This document shows, in pieces, positions 1 through 7,059 of a stretch of 13,712 bases of DNA. Origin of the DNA: JBBATK01 sp046297095 (GTDB lineage: Bacteria; Bacteroidota; Ignavibacteria; Kapaibacteriales; NICIL-2). Under the pieces are notes generated by a model. The model saw only the letters and a list, made by a program, of their open reading frames with translations, searched no databases and was not told the DNA's origin. The DNA lies in the NCBI GenBank assembly GCA_046297095.1, contig JBKCNS010000003.1:1-13712 (forward strand), given 5' to 3'. The first letter of the stretch is position 1, and each line of letters begins with the position of its first letter. Made by a program: the position numbers and the translations under genes.

Positions 1-1
1 C

Positions 2-1396
2 AATAGTGGGACCTTGACGACGGACTCATTGTCAGCAAACAAGGGACGAGTGGCTTCGCTCAATAGCACGACTATTAGTAGCACGACGATCAACAACTCG
101 GGTACGATCTCGACGGATTCGTTGTATGCCAAAAAGTTCAAGATGAATGGCGTATTGAGTGCGGACTCAATTTTTGCCACAAAGTTTGGCGCAGGTGACA
201 TCAATACACAGCGTATATCGGTGACAGACTCAGCTAAGATCGCAAAGTTGAATGTCAGCGGAAACTCGACATTGAACTCTGTCAACTCGACGACGATTAA
301 TAACTCGGGAACAATCTCGACCGATTCGTTATACGCCAAGAAGATCGGTGCAGGCGACATAAATACGCAGCGCATCTCCGTAACAGATTCAGCGAGAATT
401 GCCAAGCTGAATGTCAGCGGAACATCGACGCTTAATAGTTTATTCTCGACGACGATTACAAACTCCGGCACATTATCAACAGATTCCTTGTCAGCAAACA
501 AAGCGCGCATCCCGAATCTTAGTGGCGTAACAACATTGAGTGCGGACTCGATCTTTGCCAACAAGGGTCGTATCAATACGCTGAACAGCACGACGCTAAC
601 CAATAGCGGAACCTTGACAACTGACTCGTTGTCGGCAAACAAGGGACGTGTAGCTGCACTGAATAGCACAACTATCAGCAGCACGACGATCAACAACTCG
701 GGTACGATCACAACTGACTCTCTATCAGCTAACAAGGCACGTATCGCAAACCTCAGCGGTGTGACGACTCTCAGCGCCGACTCGATCTACGCCAACAAGG
801 GTCGCATCAACACGCTGAACAGCACGACGCTGACCAACAGCGGAACCTTGACGACTGATTCACTCTCGGCAAACAAGGGAAGAGTTGCTGCACTGAATAG
901 CACAACTATCAGCAGCACGACTATTAACAACTCGGGTACGATCACAACAGATTCGTTATCGGCGAACAAAGGACGCGTAGCTGCTCTCAATAGCACGACG
1001 ATTAACAACACCGGTACGATCACGACGGACTCGCTTTCAGCAAACAAGGCACGTATCGCAAACCTCAGCGGAGTGACGACACTTAGCGCGGATTCTATCT
1101 ACGCCAACAAGGGGCGCATCAACACGCTGAACAGCACGACGCTGACCAACAGCGGAACCTTGACGACTGATTCACTATCTGCGAACAAAGGACGAGTTAC
1201 AACTCTCAACAGCACGCTAGCGGTAATAGACTCGGCACGCACACGTGCGATTTTGAACTCGGGTAGTATCTCTACGGTGACGTTGTCAGCAAGCGATTCG
1301 ATCTTAACAAATAAGCTTCGTGCTACGGGTGATGCGAATCTGAATGACGTATGGGCAGATAGCATAGCATCACGTCAGATCCGCAACAGTGAAGCC
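2..1396 (+). repeat. TDSLSANK nested repeat array (shaft-like) in gene 1
   Basis: Protein-level tandem repeats built from three unit types: A (TDSLSANKGRVAALNSTTI plus NNSG, 26 or 31 residues), B (TDSLSANKARIANLSGV, about 20) and C (ADSIYANKGRINTLNSTTL, 27). A+B+C forms a 78-residue (234-base) higher-order unit at 611-844. It recurs at 845-1156 with one extra 26-residue A unit inserted, and is foreshadowed by B+C at 470-610. A separate pair, GAGDINTQRISVTDSA, lies near 190 and 346. Runs of Ser/Thr/Asn alternating with small hydrophobics suggest a beta-rich or fibrous shaft. I cannot assign a named fold. The array continues past the left edge. Confidence 0.85.
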
Positions 1397-4300
1397 ATCT
1401 CTACCGATTCCTTGTCAGCACGTGCGGCCCGCATCGCGCAGCTCTCTGGTGTGAATACCCTTGCGGCTGACACCATCCTTGTGAAGATGCTTCGCAGTGA
1501 CTCACTTGCTAATGCCAAGTGGATGCGAACAGACTCACTTCGTGCCCGCGCCATCACAAGCGAGTCAACGATCAACAACACATGGACACGCACAGACTCG
1601 CTTCGTGCCCGTGCCATCAACAGTGACACGATTACAAACAACAAGTGGATCTCCACCGATTCCTTGTCAGCACGTGCGGCCCGCATCACGCAGCTCTCGG
1701 GTGTGAATACCCTTGCGGCCGACACCATCCTTGTGAAGATGCTGCGCAGTGACTCACTTGCTAATGCCAAGTGGATGCGCACGGACTCACTTCGTGCCCG
1801 CGCCATCACGAGCGATTCAACGATCAACAACACATGGACACGCACCGACAGTCTTCGTGCCCGCGCGATCACAAGTGATTCGCTCATCAATAACAAGTGG
1901 ATCTCCACCGACTCCCTCTCAGCACGCACTGCACGCATCACCGTACTTACCGGAGTGAATACGCTTGGTGCCGACACCATCCTTGTGAAGATGCTTCGCG
2001 GTGATTCGCTGGCTAACACCACATGGATGAGCACGGACTCCTTGCGTTCTCGTGCTATTTCTAATACGGAACTCATCAGCACGGCTCGCTTGAATGTTAG
2101 CGACAGCATACTTGCCACAAAGCTTAATGTTAGCGGAGCATCCACTCTGGGAAGCACGTTGGATGTGGTTGGTGCCACACGGTTGATCTCATTGGGCGGC
2201 ACGGCATCGCTTACCATTCCGGCCGGCTATGATCGCATTGTGGTGGCAGATACCGCAGGTCGTTTGGAAGAAGTTTCTACATCAACCTTGATTAGCTCAT
2301 CAGCATGGTCGCTGACCGGTAACAGCGGTACAAATCCCGCTACCCAGTTTTTGGGTACCAAAGACAATGTTGGTCTTGCAATTCGCACCAACGATGCTGA
2401 GCGAATCCGCATTACTGCTGCCGGTAATATCGGTATTGGCAATTCTGTACCAGGCGAAGTTCTTGATGTGGCAGGTAATATCGCCCTGACTGGTTCTATT
2501 CGTAAAGCGGGTGTGGCCGGTGGTTCAGGCGGTACGCCTTCCGTATTTATTCAGCAGACTACTTCCAATGCTAACTCATGGCTTTTCCAAGAGGAAGATG
2601 CCACAGACTGGGGCTTGTATCACTACAACACAGACGATGGCACGCGCGCACAGAATTCATTCATGCTTCTCAACGGGCCCGGTGGTGGTGCAGTGAGCGG
2701 ATGGACATCCTCTGATTTCGCCAGCATTCCTGCGGGATCTACGGCAGCCGTTATTCTCGGCCAACGCACGGGCGACGGTCTATTTACCGGAAGCATCGGT
2801 GTGAACACAAAGAATCCGGGTGCACGCATTCAGGTAGTGACGGGTGCTGCAGGAACAAAGGGCCTGATCGTACAAACGGATCAAGCTACTCCTACGGCGA
2901 ATCTTTTTGAAGCGCAGAACAATTCAGGCACCGCTTTGGTGAGTATAGGTGGAACCGGTCTTTTTACGGGTACCGGCGGCGCCTCTCTCACAGGAATTAC
3001 AGATATCAATACCACAGGCACTGCAGCTACAACCATCGGTAACACAACAGCGGCAACGGCAGTTACCATCAACACGGGTAGCACCGGCGGCCTGACATTA
3101 GGTGGATTGACTACCTCGACATCTTCCTCGGATGATGTTCTGATTATTGGTAGTTCAGACAAGGTTACCCGTATCTCTCAGGCAAACCTTGTGGCCGGTA
3201 CAACCTGGGCTCTAACCGGAAATGATATCACAACCAGTACCGGTGCTTTGGGCGCGGCCCCCACAGGTTCGTTCTTTGGTACCAGAAGTTCAAGCACTGC
3301 AAAAGACGTGCGTATTGCCACCAACGGCCTCACCAGAATGATCGTTGCCGGCGACGGCTCCATCAGCATGGGCGGAACGCTTGATGTAACCGGAGCAACC
3401 ACACTGAGCAGCACGTTGGGTGTAACGGGAGCAACCACCTTAAGTAGCACTCTCGGAGTAACCGGTGCAACAACTTTAAGCAGCACTCTCGGAGTAACCG
3501 GTGCAACCACGCTGAGCAGCACATTGGGAGTAACCGGTGCAACCACCCTCAGCAGTACTCTCGGAGTAACCGGCGCAACAACACTCAGCAATACTCTCAA
3601 CGTTTCCGGCCTTGTAACAGCCACTGCCGGAGCAAGCATTAGCGGGGCCGTGACCTCGATCAACGACAATTCGAATTTCAACACGAATATCAATACAGGT
3701 ACCAGCACGGGTTCTGTGGCCATCGGTAACGCGGCTTCAAGTACAACAATGCTCGGAGCAACATCCATCAATACCACCGGCACAGCAGCTACAACCATCG
3801 GTAACACAACAGCTGCTACGGCAGTCACTATCAACAGCGGTAGTACCGGTGGCTTGACACTTGGTGGCATACCGAGTGTTGCTGCGGGTTCACAAACAGT
3901 ACTTGTGCTCAACGGTAGCAGCAAGGTAGAAGCAGTTACCCAAGCGAGTCTCATCGCAAATACAGCTTGGGCACTAGGCGGAAATAGCATTACCGATCCT
4001 TCAACACAATTCCTTGGTACCACAAGCAGTCAGCCTTTGGTGATTCGCACGAACAATGCCGAGCAAATGCGTATTACCTCGGGCGGTAATGTTGGTATTG
4101 GTGTGGCGGCCCCCGGGGCTCGTCTGCAGGTAGTGCCGGATGTGGCAGGTACCATTGGCATGATGGTGAAGGGCGTCTTGAGCCAGACAGCGAATTTGTT
4201 CGAAGCACAGGATAATACCTCTGCAACCATGTTTAGCATCAGCCCGGCAGGTAATACCGGTATCGCCGGAACCCTTGGCGTAACGGGCGCAACAACACTC

Positions 4301-6901
4301 AGCAGTACACTAGGTGTAACAGGCGCAACAACACTCAGCAGTACATTAGGCGTAACGGGCGCAACCACGCTTAGTAGCACACTCGGAGTAACGGGCGCAA
4401 CCACGCTTAGTAGCACTCTCGGAGTAACAGGCGCAACCACGCTTAGTAGCACTCTCGGAGTAACAGGCGCAACAACACTCAGCAGCACCCTTGGTGTAAC
4501 AGGCGCAACCACACTCAGCAGCACTTTGGGCGTAACGGGCGCAACCACACTTACAGATCTTAATGGCACTGCATCTACAACACTTGCTTCCGGTTTCGAT
4601 CGCCTGGTAGTAGCAAACTCTAGCGGCTTGCTGGACGAAGTGAGCATTGCTACTCTTGTAGGCGCTTCATGGCAATTGACAGGAAATAATCTTGGTGCGG
4701 TTACAGCAGCGTTGGGCTCTGCGCCTAGCGGACCGTTCTTTGGAACTACTACGGGTAACACTCAAGATCTTCAGATCTCGATGAACAACGTGGTGCGCGG
4801 TATTATGAAGACCACCGGTGAACTGCAACTGCAAAAGGACATGACCGTGAATGGCATGACTATAGGCCGTGGCGCAGGTGCAGTAGGCACGAACACTGCC
4901 GTTGGCGCAGGTGTGTTGTCCAACAACGATCCAACAGGCGAATACAACTCTGCCTTTGGATCGGGTGCCATGGTCAACAACACCTTGGGTGATTACAACA
5001 CCGCGTTGGGATCCAATACTTTGTATCGCAACACTCTCGGAAACAACAACACCGCCATTGGTGCTAACGCCATGTTCGAGAGCACAACCGGCGACACGAA
5101 CGTTGCTATAGGTAGCTCTGCGTTGAAGTCAAACACTACAGGTGCAGGCAATGTGGCGGTGGGTTATACAGCATTGTACAGCAACCAGACCGGCAAGGGT
5201 AACATTGCTATCGGTAACGAAGCCGGTTACAACGAAACCGGTTCGAACAAGTTGTACATCGCGAACAACAAAAAGAACAACCTTATCTACGGTGATTTCA
5301 GCACCGGATTGATAAGTATCAATGCGGATTCTATTCCTACCACGCCGGGTGCGTCGCTGCAAGTGAATGCTTATAGCGCAGGCACGAAGGGTATGTTGGT
5401 GAAAGGTGCCGCATCGGCCACCGCCAACCTCTTCGAAGCGCAGAACAGTGCGTCGTCAGTATTGTTCAGCATTAGCCCTGCGGGCAATACCGCTATCGCG
5501 GGCACACTGGGCGTAACGGGCGCAACCACACTTACAGATCTTAATGGCACTGCATCTACAACACTTGCTTCCGGTTTCGATCGCCTGGTGGTTGCAAACT
5601 CTAGCGGCTTGCTTGACGAGATTAGCATTGCTGCTCTTGTAGGTGCTTCATGGCAATTGACAGGTAATAATCTTGGTACAGTAACAGCAGCGTTGGGCTC
5701 TGCGCCTAGCGGGCCGTTCTTTGGAACTACCACGGGTAACACTCAGGACCTGCAGATTTCTATGAACAATGTTGTTCAGGCAATCATGACCACAAATGGT
5801 GTATTCAAGCTGAACAAAGACATGTTGGTAAATGATGTTATTGTTGGTCGCGGTGGAAATAATGTTTCATCTAATACCGCACTGGGTGCTCAAGCTCTTT
5901 CCAACAATTCAGCTACCGGAACAAACAACACTGCTGTTGGTAATGTAGCGTTGTTGTCGAATACTACCGGTCAGTACAATTCTGCACTTGGTTCGGGTTC
6001 GCTGTATAACAATACTGATGGGTCTTCGAACTCAGGTTTTGGTTCGAATGCATTGTACAATAATCAAAGCGGAGATAATAACGTTGCTTCCGGTTCTAAT
6101 GCGCTGTACGCAAATACCAACGGCGATCAGAACGTAGCCATTGGTAGTTCGGCTCTTCAGAAGAACACTATAGGAAATGGAAATGTCTCGATGGGTTACA
6201 CGGCGTTGTACAACAATGTGAGTGGTAGCAATAATGTTGCTCTTGGTAATGCCGCCGGTTACAACGAGACCGGATCCAACAAACTGTATATCGCTAATAG
6301 CAGCTCGAACAATCTGATCTATGGTGACTTCACCACCGGAACGTTGAGCATCAATGCGGGATCCACGCCTAGCGCGCCGGGAGCATCACTGCAAGTGAAT
6401 GCCTTTGATGCCAGCACGAAGGGATTGATCGTAAAGGGTGCTGCTTCGGCAACGGCGAATTTGTTCGAGGCGCAAAGCAACGACGGAACTTCCGTTCTTA
6501 CTGTGGATGCTGCGGGCAAAGTCGGTATCGGCACCGGCTCGAATCCTCCTTCGACATCGTTGGATGTAGATGGTGGCATGACCTTACGTCCGAGCATTGT
6601 GACGATTAGCGGCGACGACCAGGTGGTGACCGTTGGCAATCGTTCCTTCTTGCGCATGAGCAGCGACGACGTTCCCGCAAATAGAACAATCACCCTTTCA
6701 AATGGATTGCAGGATGGTCAGGTGTTGTACATCCGTGTTAAAGGCGGTAATACACCAACAGCTACCTTCGGTATAGAACTGGCTGATTCGGGTAATTGCA
6801 ATTTGTCCGGTTTGGCTCAATTGCTGGACGGTGCTGTGTTGCAGCTCATTTGGGATGCGTCGGCAAGCCAGTGGTTTGAAGTAACTCGCTCCAATAATTA
6901 A
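2..6901 (+). CDS. Giant modular fibre/adhesin-like repeat protein, 5' end outside window
   Basis: The frame is open from the left edge (AAT at 2) to a TAA stop at 6899-6901. The TTG at 14 lies inside the repeat array and is not a start; the true start and any signal peptide are upstream. About 2,299 residues are visible. In order they are: TDSLSANK and Trp-containing shaft repeats (2-2140); GNIGIG-type linkers and unique modules (2141-3370); a 12-residue array (3380-3595); linkers (3610-4270); a second 12-residue array (4274-4561); two cassettes each ending in a 17-residue YadA-head-like array (4892-5251 and 5873-6283); and a C-terminal cap (about 6560-6898). The only Cys is at 6797-6799. I see no Peptidase_S74 chaperone, no YadA beta-barrel anchor and no type IX secretion sorting domain at the C terminus. 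Likely an extracellular, possibly trimeric fibre; role and binding target unknown. A phage or tailocin tail fibre is an alternative, but no phage gene is visible. Confidence 0.95.
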   Translation, partial: NSGTLTTDSLSANKGRVASLNSTTISSTTINNSGTISTDSLYAKKFKMNGVLSADSIFATKFGAGDINTQRISVTDSAKIAKLNVSGNSTLNSVNSTTINNSGTISTDSLYAKKIGAGDINTQRISVTDSARIAKLNVSGTSTLNSLFSTTITNSGTLSTDSLSANKARIPNLSGVTTLSADSIFANKGRINTLNSTTLTNSGTLTTDSLSANKGRVAALNSTTISSTTINNSGTITTDSLSANKARIANLSGVTTLSADSIYANKGRINTLNSTTLTNSGTLTTDSLSANKGRVAALNSTTISSTTINNSGTITTDSLSANKGRVAALNSTTINNTGTITTDSLSANKARIANLSGVTTLSADSIYANKGRINTLNSTTLTNSGTLTTDSLSANKGRVTTLNSTLAVIDSARTRAILNSGSISTVTLSASDSILTNKLRATGDANLNDVWADSIASRQIRNSEAISTDSLSARAARIAQLSGVNTLAADTILVKMLRSDSLANAKWMRTDSLRARAITSESTINNTWTRTDSLRARAINSDTITNNKWISTDSLSARAARITQLSGVNTLAADTILVKMLRSDSLANAKWMRTDSLRARAITSDSTINNTWTRTDSLRARAITSDSLINNKWISTDSLSARTARITVLTGVNTLGADTILVKMLRGDSLANTTWMSTDSLRSRAISNTELISTARLNVSDSILATKLNVSGASTLGSTLDVVGATRLISLGGTASLTIPAGYDRIVVADTAGRLEEVSTSTLISSSAWSLTGNSGTNPATQFLGTKDNVGLAIRTNDAERIRITAAGNIGIGNSVPGEVLDVAGNIALTGSIRKAGVAGGSGGTPSVFIQQTTSNANSWLFQEEDATDWGLYHYNTDDGTRAQNSFMLLNGPGGGAVSGWTSSDFASIPAGSTAAVILGQRTGDGLFTGSIGVNTKNPGARIQVVTGAAGTKGLIVQTDQATPTANLFEAQNNSGTALVSIGGTGLFTGTGGASLTGITDINTTGTAATTIGNTTAATAVTINTGSTGGLTLGGLTTSTSSSDDVLIIGSSDKVTRISQANLVAGTTWALTGNDITTSTGALGAAPTGSFFGTRSSSTAKDVRIATNGLTRMIVAGDGSISMGGTLDVTGATTLSSTLGVTGATTLSSTLGVTGATTLSSTLGVTGATTLSSTLGVTGATTLSSTLGVTGATTLSNTLNVSGLVTATAGASISGAVTSINDNSNFNTNINTGTSTGSVAIGNAASSTTMLGATSINTTGTAATTIGNTTAATAVTINSGSTGGLTLGGIPSVAAGSQTVLVLNGSSKVEAVTQASLIANTAWALGGNSITDPSTQFLGTTSSQPLVIRTNNAEQMRITSGGNVGIGVAAPGARLQVVPDVAGTIGMMVKGVLSQTANLFEAQDNTSATMFSISPAGNTGIAGTLGVTGATTLSSTLGVTGATTLSSTLGVTGATTLSSTLGVTGATTLSSTLGVTGATTLSSTLGVTGATTLSSTLGVTGATTLSSTLGVTGATTLTDLNGTASTTLASGFDRLVVANSSGLLDEVSIATLVGASWQLTGNNLGAVTAALGSAPSGPFFGTTTGNTQDLQISMNNVVRGIMKTTGELQLQKDMTVNGMTIGRGAGAVGTNTAVGAGVLSNNDPTGEYNSAFGSGAMVNNTLGDYNTALGSNTLYRNTLGNNNTAIGANAMFESTTGDTNVAIGSSALKSNTTGAGNVAVGYTALYSNQTGKGNIAIGNEAGYNETGSNKLYIANNKKNNLIYGDFSTGLISINADSIPTTPGASLQVNAYSAGTKGMLVKGAASATANLFEAQNSASSVLFSISPAGNTAIAGTLGVTGATTLTDLNGTASTTLASGFDRLVVANSSGLLDEISIAALVGASWQLTGNNLGTVTAALGSAPSGPFFGTTTGNTQDLQISMNNVVQAIMTTNGVFKLNKDMLVNDVIVGRGGNNVSSNTALGAQALSNNSATGTNNTAVGNVALLSNTTGQYNSALGSGSLYNNTDGSSNSGFGSNALYNNQSGDNNVASGSNALYANTNGDQNVAIGSSALQKNTIGNGNVSMGYTALYNNVSGSNNVALGNAAGYNETGSNKLYIANSSSNNLIYGDFTTGTLSINAGSTPSAPGASLQVNAFDASTKGLIVKGAASATANLFEAQSNDGTSVLTVDAAGKVGIGTGSNPPSTSLDVDGGMTLRPSIVTISGDDQVVTVGNRSFLRMSSDDVPANRTITLSNGLQDGQVLYIRVKGGNTPTATFGIELADSGNCNLSGLAQLLDGAVLQLIWDASASQWFEVTRSNN
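1397..2140 (+). repeat. 84-residue (252-base) repeat of four 21-residue units with Trp ladder
   Basis: Two full copies lie at 1397-1648 and 1649-1900, and a third, degrading copy starts at 1901. Each begins ISTDSLSARAARI and divides into four units of about 21 residues. Three of the four units end in a Trp (NAKW, NNTW, NNKW). Trp codons fall at 1520, 1583, 1646, 1772, 1835, 1898 and 2024, all separated by 63 bases or a multiple of it. The array is a natural continuation of the TDSLSANK region, whose B unit (ARIANLSGVTTL) is homologous to ARITQLSGVNTL here. Confidence 0.9.
2306..2440 (+). repeat. WxLTGN...ERIRIxxxGNIGIG linker (type 1)
   Basis: This 45-residue linker starts at a Trp (2306), runs through QFLGT and AIRTNDAERIRI and ends GNIGIG. 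The same element, with the Gly of GNVGIG always at residue 40 counted from the Trp, recurs in gene 1 at 3968 and in gene 2 at 8365, 10186, 11197 (where GNVGIG degrades to GRIEIP) and 13039. A version with a small insertion is at 7270. ERMRITSxGNVGIG is a recurrent element of Bacteroidota and phage fibre proteins; here it joins unique payload modules. Confidence 0.8.
2998..3868 (+). repeat. INTTGTAATTIGNTTAATAV module, two copies
   Basis: A segment of about 36 residues occurs near 3004-3106 and again near 3766-3868. It reads INTTGTAATTIGNTT, then AATAVTIN and STGGLTLGG. The copies differ at one residue (INTGS versus INSGS), and their DNA is closely similar with scattered synonymous changes. 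Each is followed by a short strand pair (DDVLIIGSSDKVTRIS, QTVLVLNGSSKVEAVT) and then a Trp-started linker (3206 and 3968). Confidence 0.8.
3380..3595 (+). repeat. 12-residue (36-base) tandem array 1, 6 units
   Basis: Six contiguous units of LGVTGATTLSST. The first has LDV instead of LGV, the last ends SNT, and the array then fades into LNVSG at 3596. Protein conservation is almost perfect while Leu, Gly, Thr and Ser codons vary from unit to unit; Val is always GTA and the Ala always GCA. Such XLxVxGATTLS runs are typical of shaft segments in tail-fibre-like proteins. Unit gain or loss changes length by 12 residues without shifting the frame. Confidence 0.95.
4274..4561 (+). repeat. 12-residue (36-base) tandem array 2, 8 units
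   Basis: Seven perfect LGVTGATTLSST units plus an eighth ending LTDL, which leads into the next module. Units 4 and 5 (4382-4417 and 4418-4453) differ at one base, pointing to recent tandem duplication. All eight use GGC for the second Gly, whereas array 1 uses GGA, GGT or GGC, so the two arrays appear to have expanded separately. A single unit of the same type at 5507-5542 stands at the equivalent place in the next cassette. Confidence 0.95.
4526..4775 (+). repeat. Internal duplication in gene 1, copy 1 (partner 5507-5756)
   Basis: The DNA from 4526 aligns without gaps to that from 5507. By hand I count 14 mismatches over the first 215 bases, only 3 of them in the first 95, with divergence rising downstream. 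It encodes GATTLTDLNGTASTTL, the FDRLVVANSSGLLDE module and the Trp-started adaptor that leads into a head array. The homology continues at protein level through both head arrays, so the full duplicated cassette is about 1 kb. Confidence 0.9.
4670..4891 (+). repeat. 74-residue adaptor preceding head array A (type 2 linker)
   Basis: Runs from the Trp at 4670 through GSAPSGPF, GTTTGNTQDLQISMNNVV and a KDM.VN..(V/I)GRG segment to the first Asn of the head array at 4892. Equivalent adaptors lie at 5651-5872 in this gene and 9037-9258 in gene 2. All three are exactly 222 bases long from the Trp codon to the array. A diverged relative at 3206 (ALGAAPTGSFFGT) leads into a 12-residue array instead. 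Confidence 0.85.
4892..5326 (+). repeat. Head-like 17-residue repeat array A with NKLYIAN/LIYGDF cap
   Basis: One 18-residue unit (4892-4945), then five 17-residue units (4946-5200) and a terminal unit (5201-5251). The pattern is N-(T/V/S)-A-x-G-x-x-A-(L/M)-x-x-N-T-x-G-x-x. The (T/V)A(I/V)G cores resemble the SVAIG repeats of the YadA-type left-handed beta-roll head, but with a 17-residue period in place of the usual 14. It ends in AGYNETGSNKLYIAN and LIYGDFSTG (to about 5326), a cap shared with array B. Confidence 0.85.
5507..5756 (+). repeat. Internal duplication in gene 1, copy 2 (partner 4526-4775)
   Basis: Second copy of the cassette start, with one 12-residue unit instead of eight in front of it. 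Differences from copy 1 are mostly synonymous. Amino-acid changes include VS to IS, AT to AA and GAV to GTV. Confidence 0.9.
5873..6357 (+). repeat. Head-like 17-residue repeat array B with the same cap type
   Basis: One 18-residue unit (5873-5926), then seven 17-residue units (5927-6283). That is one unit more than array A. It ends in AGYNETGSNKLYIAN and LIYGDFTTG. The AIG core varies more than in A (SGFG, VASG, VSMG), and DNA similarity to array A is much lower than in the cassette start at 5507, so it is an older or faster-diverging copy. Confidence 0.85.
6560..6898 (+). other. C-terminal cap domain of gene 1
   Basis: After a last GKVGIGTG linker and LDVDGGM, the final 110 residues or so form a distinct globular domain. 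It contains VTVGNRSFLRMSSDD, ANRTITLSNGLQDGQVLYI, ADSGNCNLSG and LLDGAVLQLIWD followed by W-F-E-V-T-R-S-N-N. Domains ending in LIWDG..W.E..RS(N) recur at the C termini of Bacteroidota and phage fibre proteins sharing the GNVGIG linkers (from memory of the family). It probably trimerises or caps the fibre tip, which is an inference. It holds the only Cys of the protein. Confidence 0.65.
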
Positions 6902-6963
6902 GATTGAATTATAAACAGTAGTGACGTTGGTTATTACTGATCGTAGATAAAGGAAAAGATACC
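6902..6963 (+). promoter_or_regulatory. Intergenic gap with Shine-Dalgarno-like site
   Basis: These 62 bases separate the two fibre genes. AAAGGA at 6949-6954 sits 9 bases before the ATG and decides the start of gene 2. I see no convincing sigma-70 or Bacteroidota-type (-33 TTTG / -7 TANNTTTG) promoter. A weak stem-loop (arms 6916-6924 and 6931-6939, 9 pairs of which 2 are G-U, 6-base loop) lacks a following T-tract, so it is not an intrinsic terminator. Read-through and operon organisation are therefore likely. Confidence 0.6.
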
Positions 6964-7059
6964 ATGAAGATGTCTAGAAGGTTTTTACTTCGGTCCTTTC
7001 TGCCTGTACTCGGGGCATTGAGTGTGCTGGGAATGGGTAATATGTCCTCGTTGCTTGCT
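6964..7059 (+). other. N-terminal signal peptide of gene 2
   Basis: The first 32 residues have a basic n-region (MKMSRRFLLR), a hydrophobic core (FLPVLGALSVLGM) and a small-residue c-region ending LLA before QG. This fits signal peptidase I cleavage after Ala32. The n-region contains SRRFLL, which resembles a twin-arginine motif, so either the Sec or the Tat route is possible. Sec is the more usual route for a fibre of this size. Confidence 0.8.

Larger units (their letters stand above)
2852..6511 (+). repeat. KGLxVKG...TANLFEAQ module, four dispersed copies in gene 1
   Basis: A module of about 33 residues with the core G-(L/M)-(I/L/V)-V-K-G followed by TANLFEAQ and a short (V/F)SI strand occurs at about 2852-2950, 4148-4249, 5381-5482 and 6413-6511. 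A fifth copy is in gene 2 near 9952-10053. It usually follows a GARLQV/GASLQV linker and precedes either a 12-residue array or a final linker. The span given is the outer limit; the copies are dispersed, not contiguous. Confidence 0.8.

Noticed and set aside
14..16. TTG as start codon of gene 1
   Set aside because: The reading frame is open upstream to the window edge and the codon sits within a repeat unit (NSGTLTTDS), so the gene begins outside the window.
3380..3595. Collagen-like repeats
   Set aside because: The period is 12 residues with two Gly per unit and no Gly-X-Y triplets or proline.
3380..4561. 36-base repeats as a CRISPR array
   Set aside because: The units abut with no spacers, stay in frame and encode a conserved 12-residue peptide with synonymous variation.
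1375..4761. Long antisense open frames (1375-2217, 3178-4023 and 4030-4761 on the minus strand)
   Set aside because: They lie wholly inside gene 1 and read as Val/Ala/Pro/Leu repeats that are the reverse complement of the sense repeats. The lack of stops follows from repeat composition, and no start context or domain supports them.
4892..5251. Calling gene 1 a classical trimeric autotransporter (YadA type)
   Set aside because: Only the head-like repeats match. The C terminus is complete and carries no four-strand membrane anchor.
2..6901. A phage tail fibre gene in a prophage
   Set aside because: The linkers also occur in phage fibres, but no other phage gene, attachment site or integrase is visible, and the neighbour has its own signal peptide, which is unusual for a phage fibre. 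Kept only as an alternative.
6916..6939. Stem-loop between the genes as an intrinsic terminator
   Set aside because: The stem is AU-rich with two G-U pairs and no T-tract follows. It also lies 25 bases before the start of gene 2, where a terminator would block an apparent operon.
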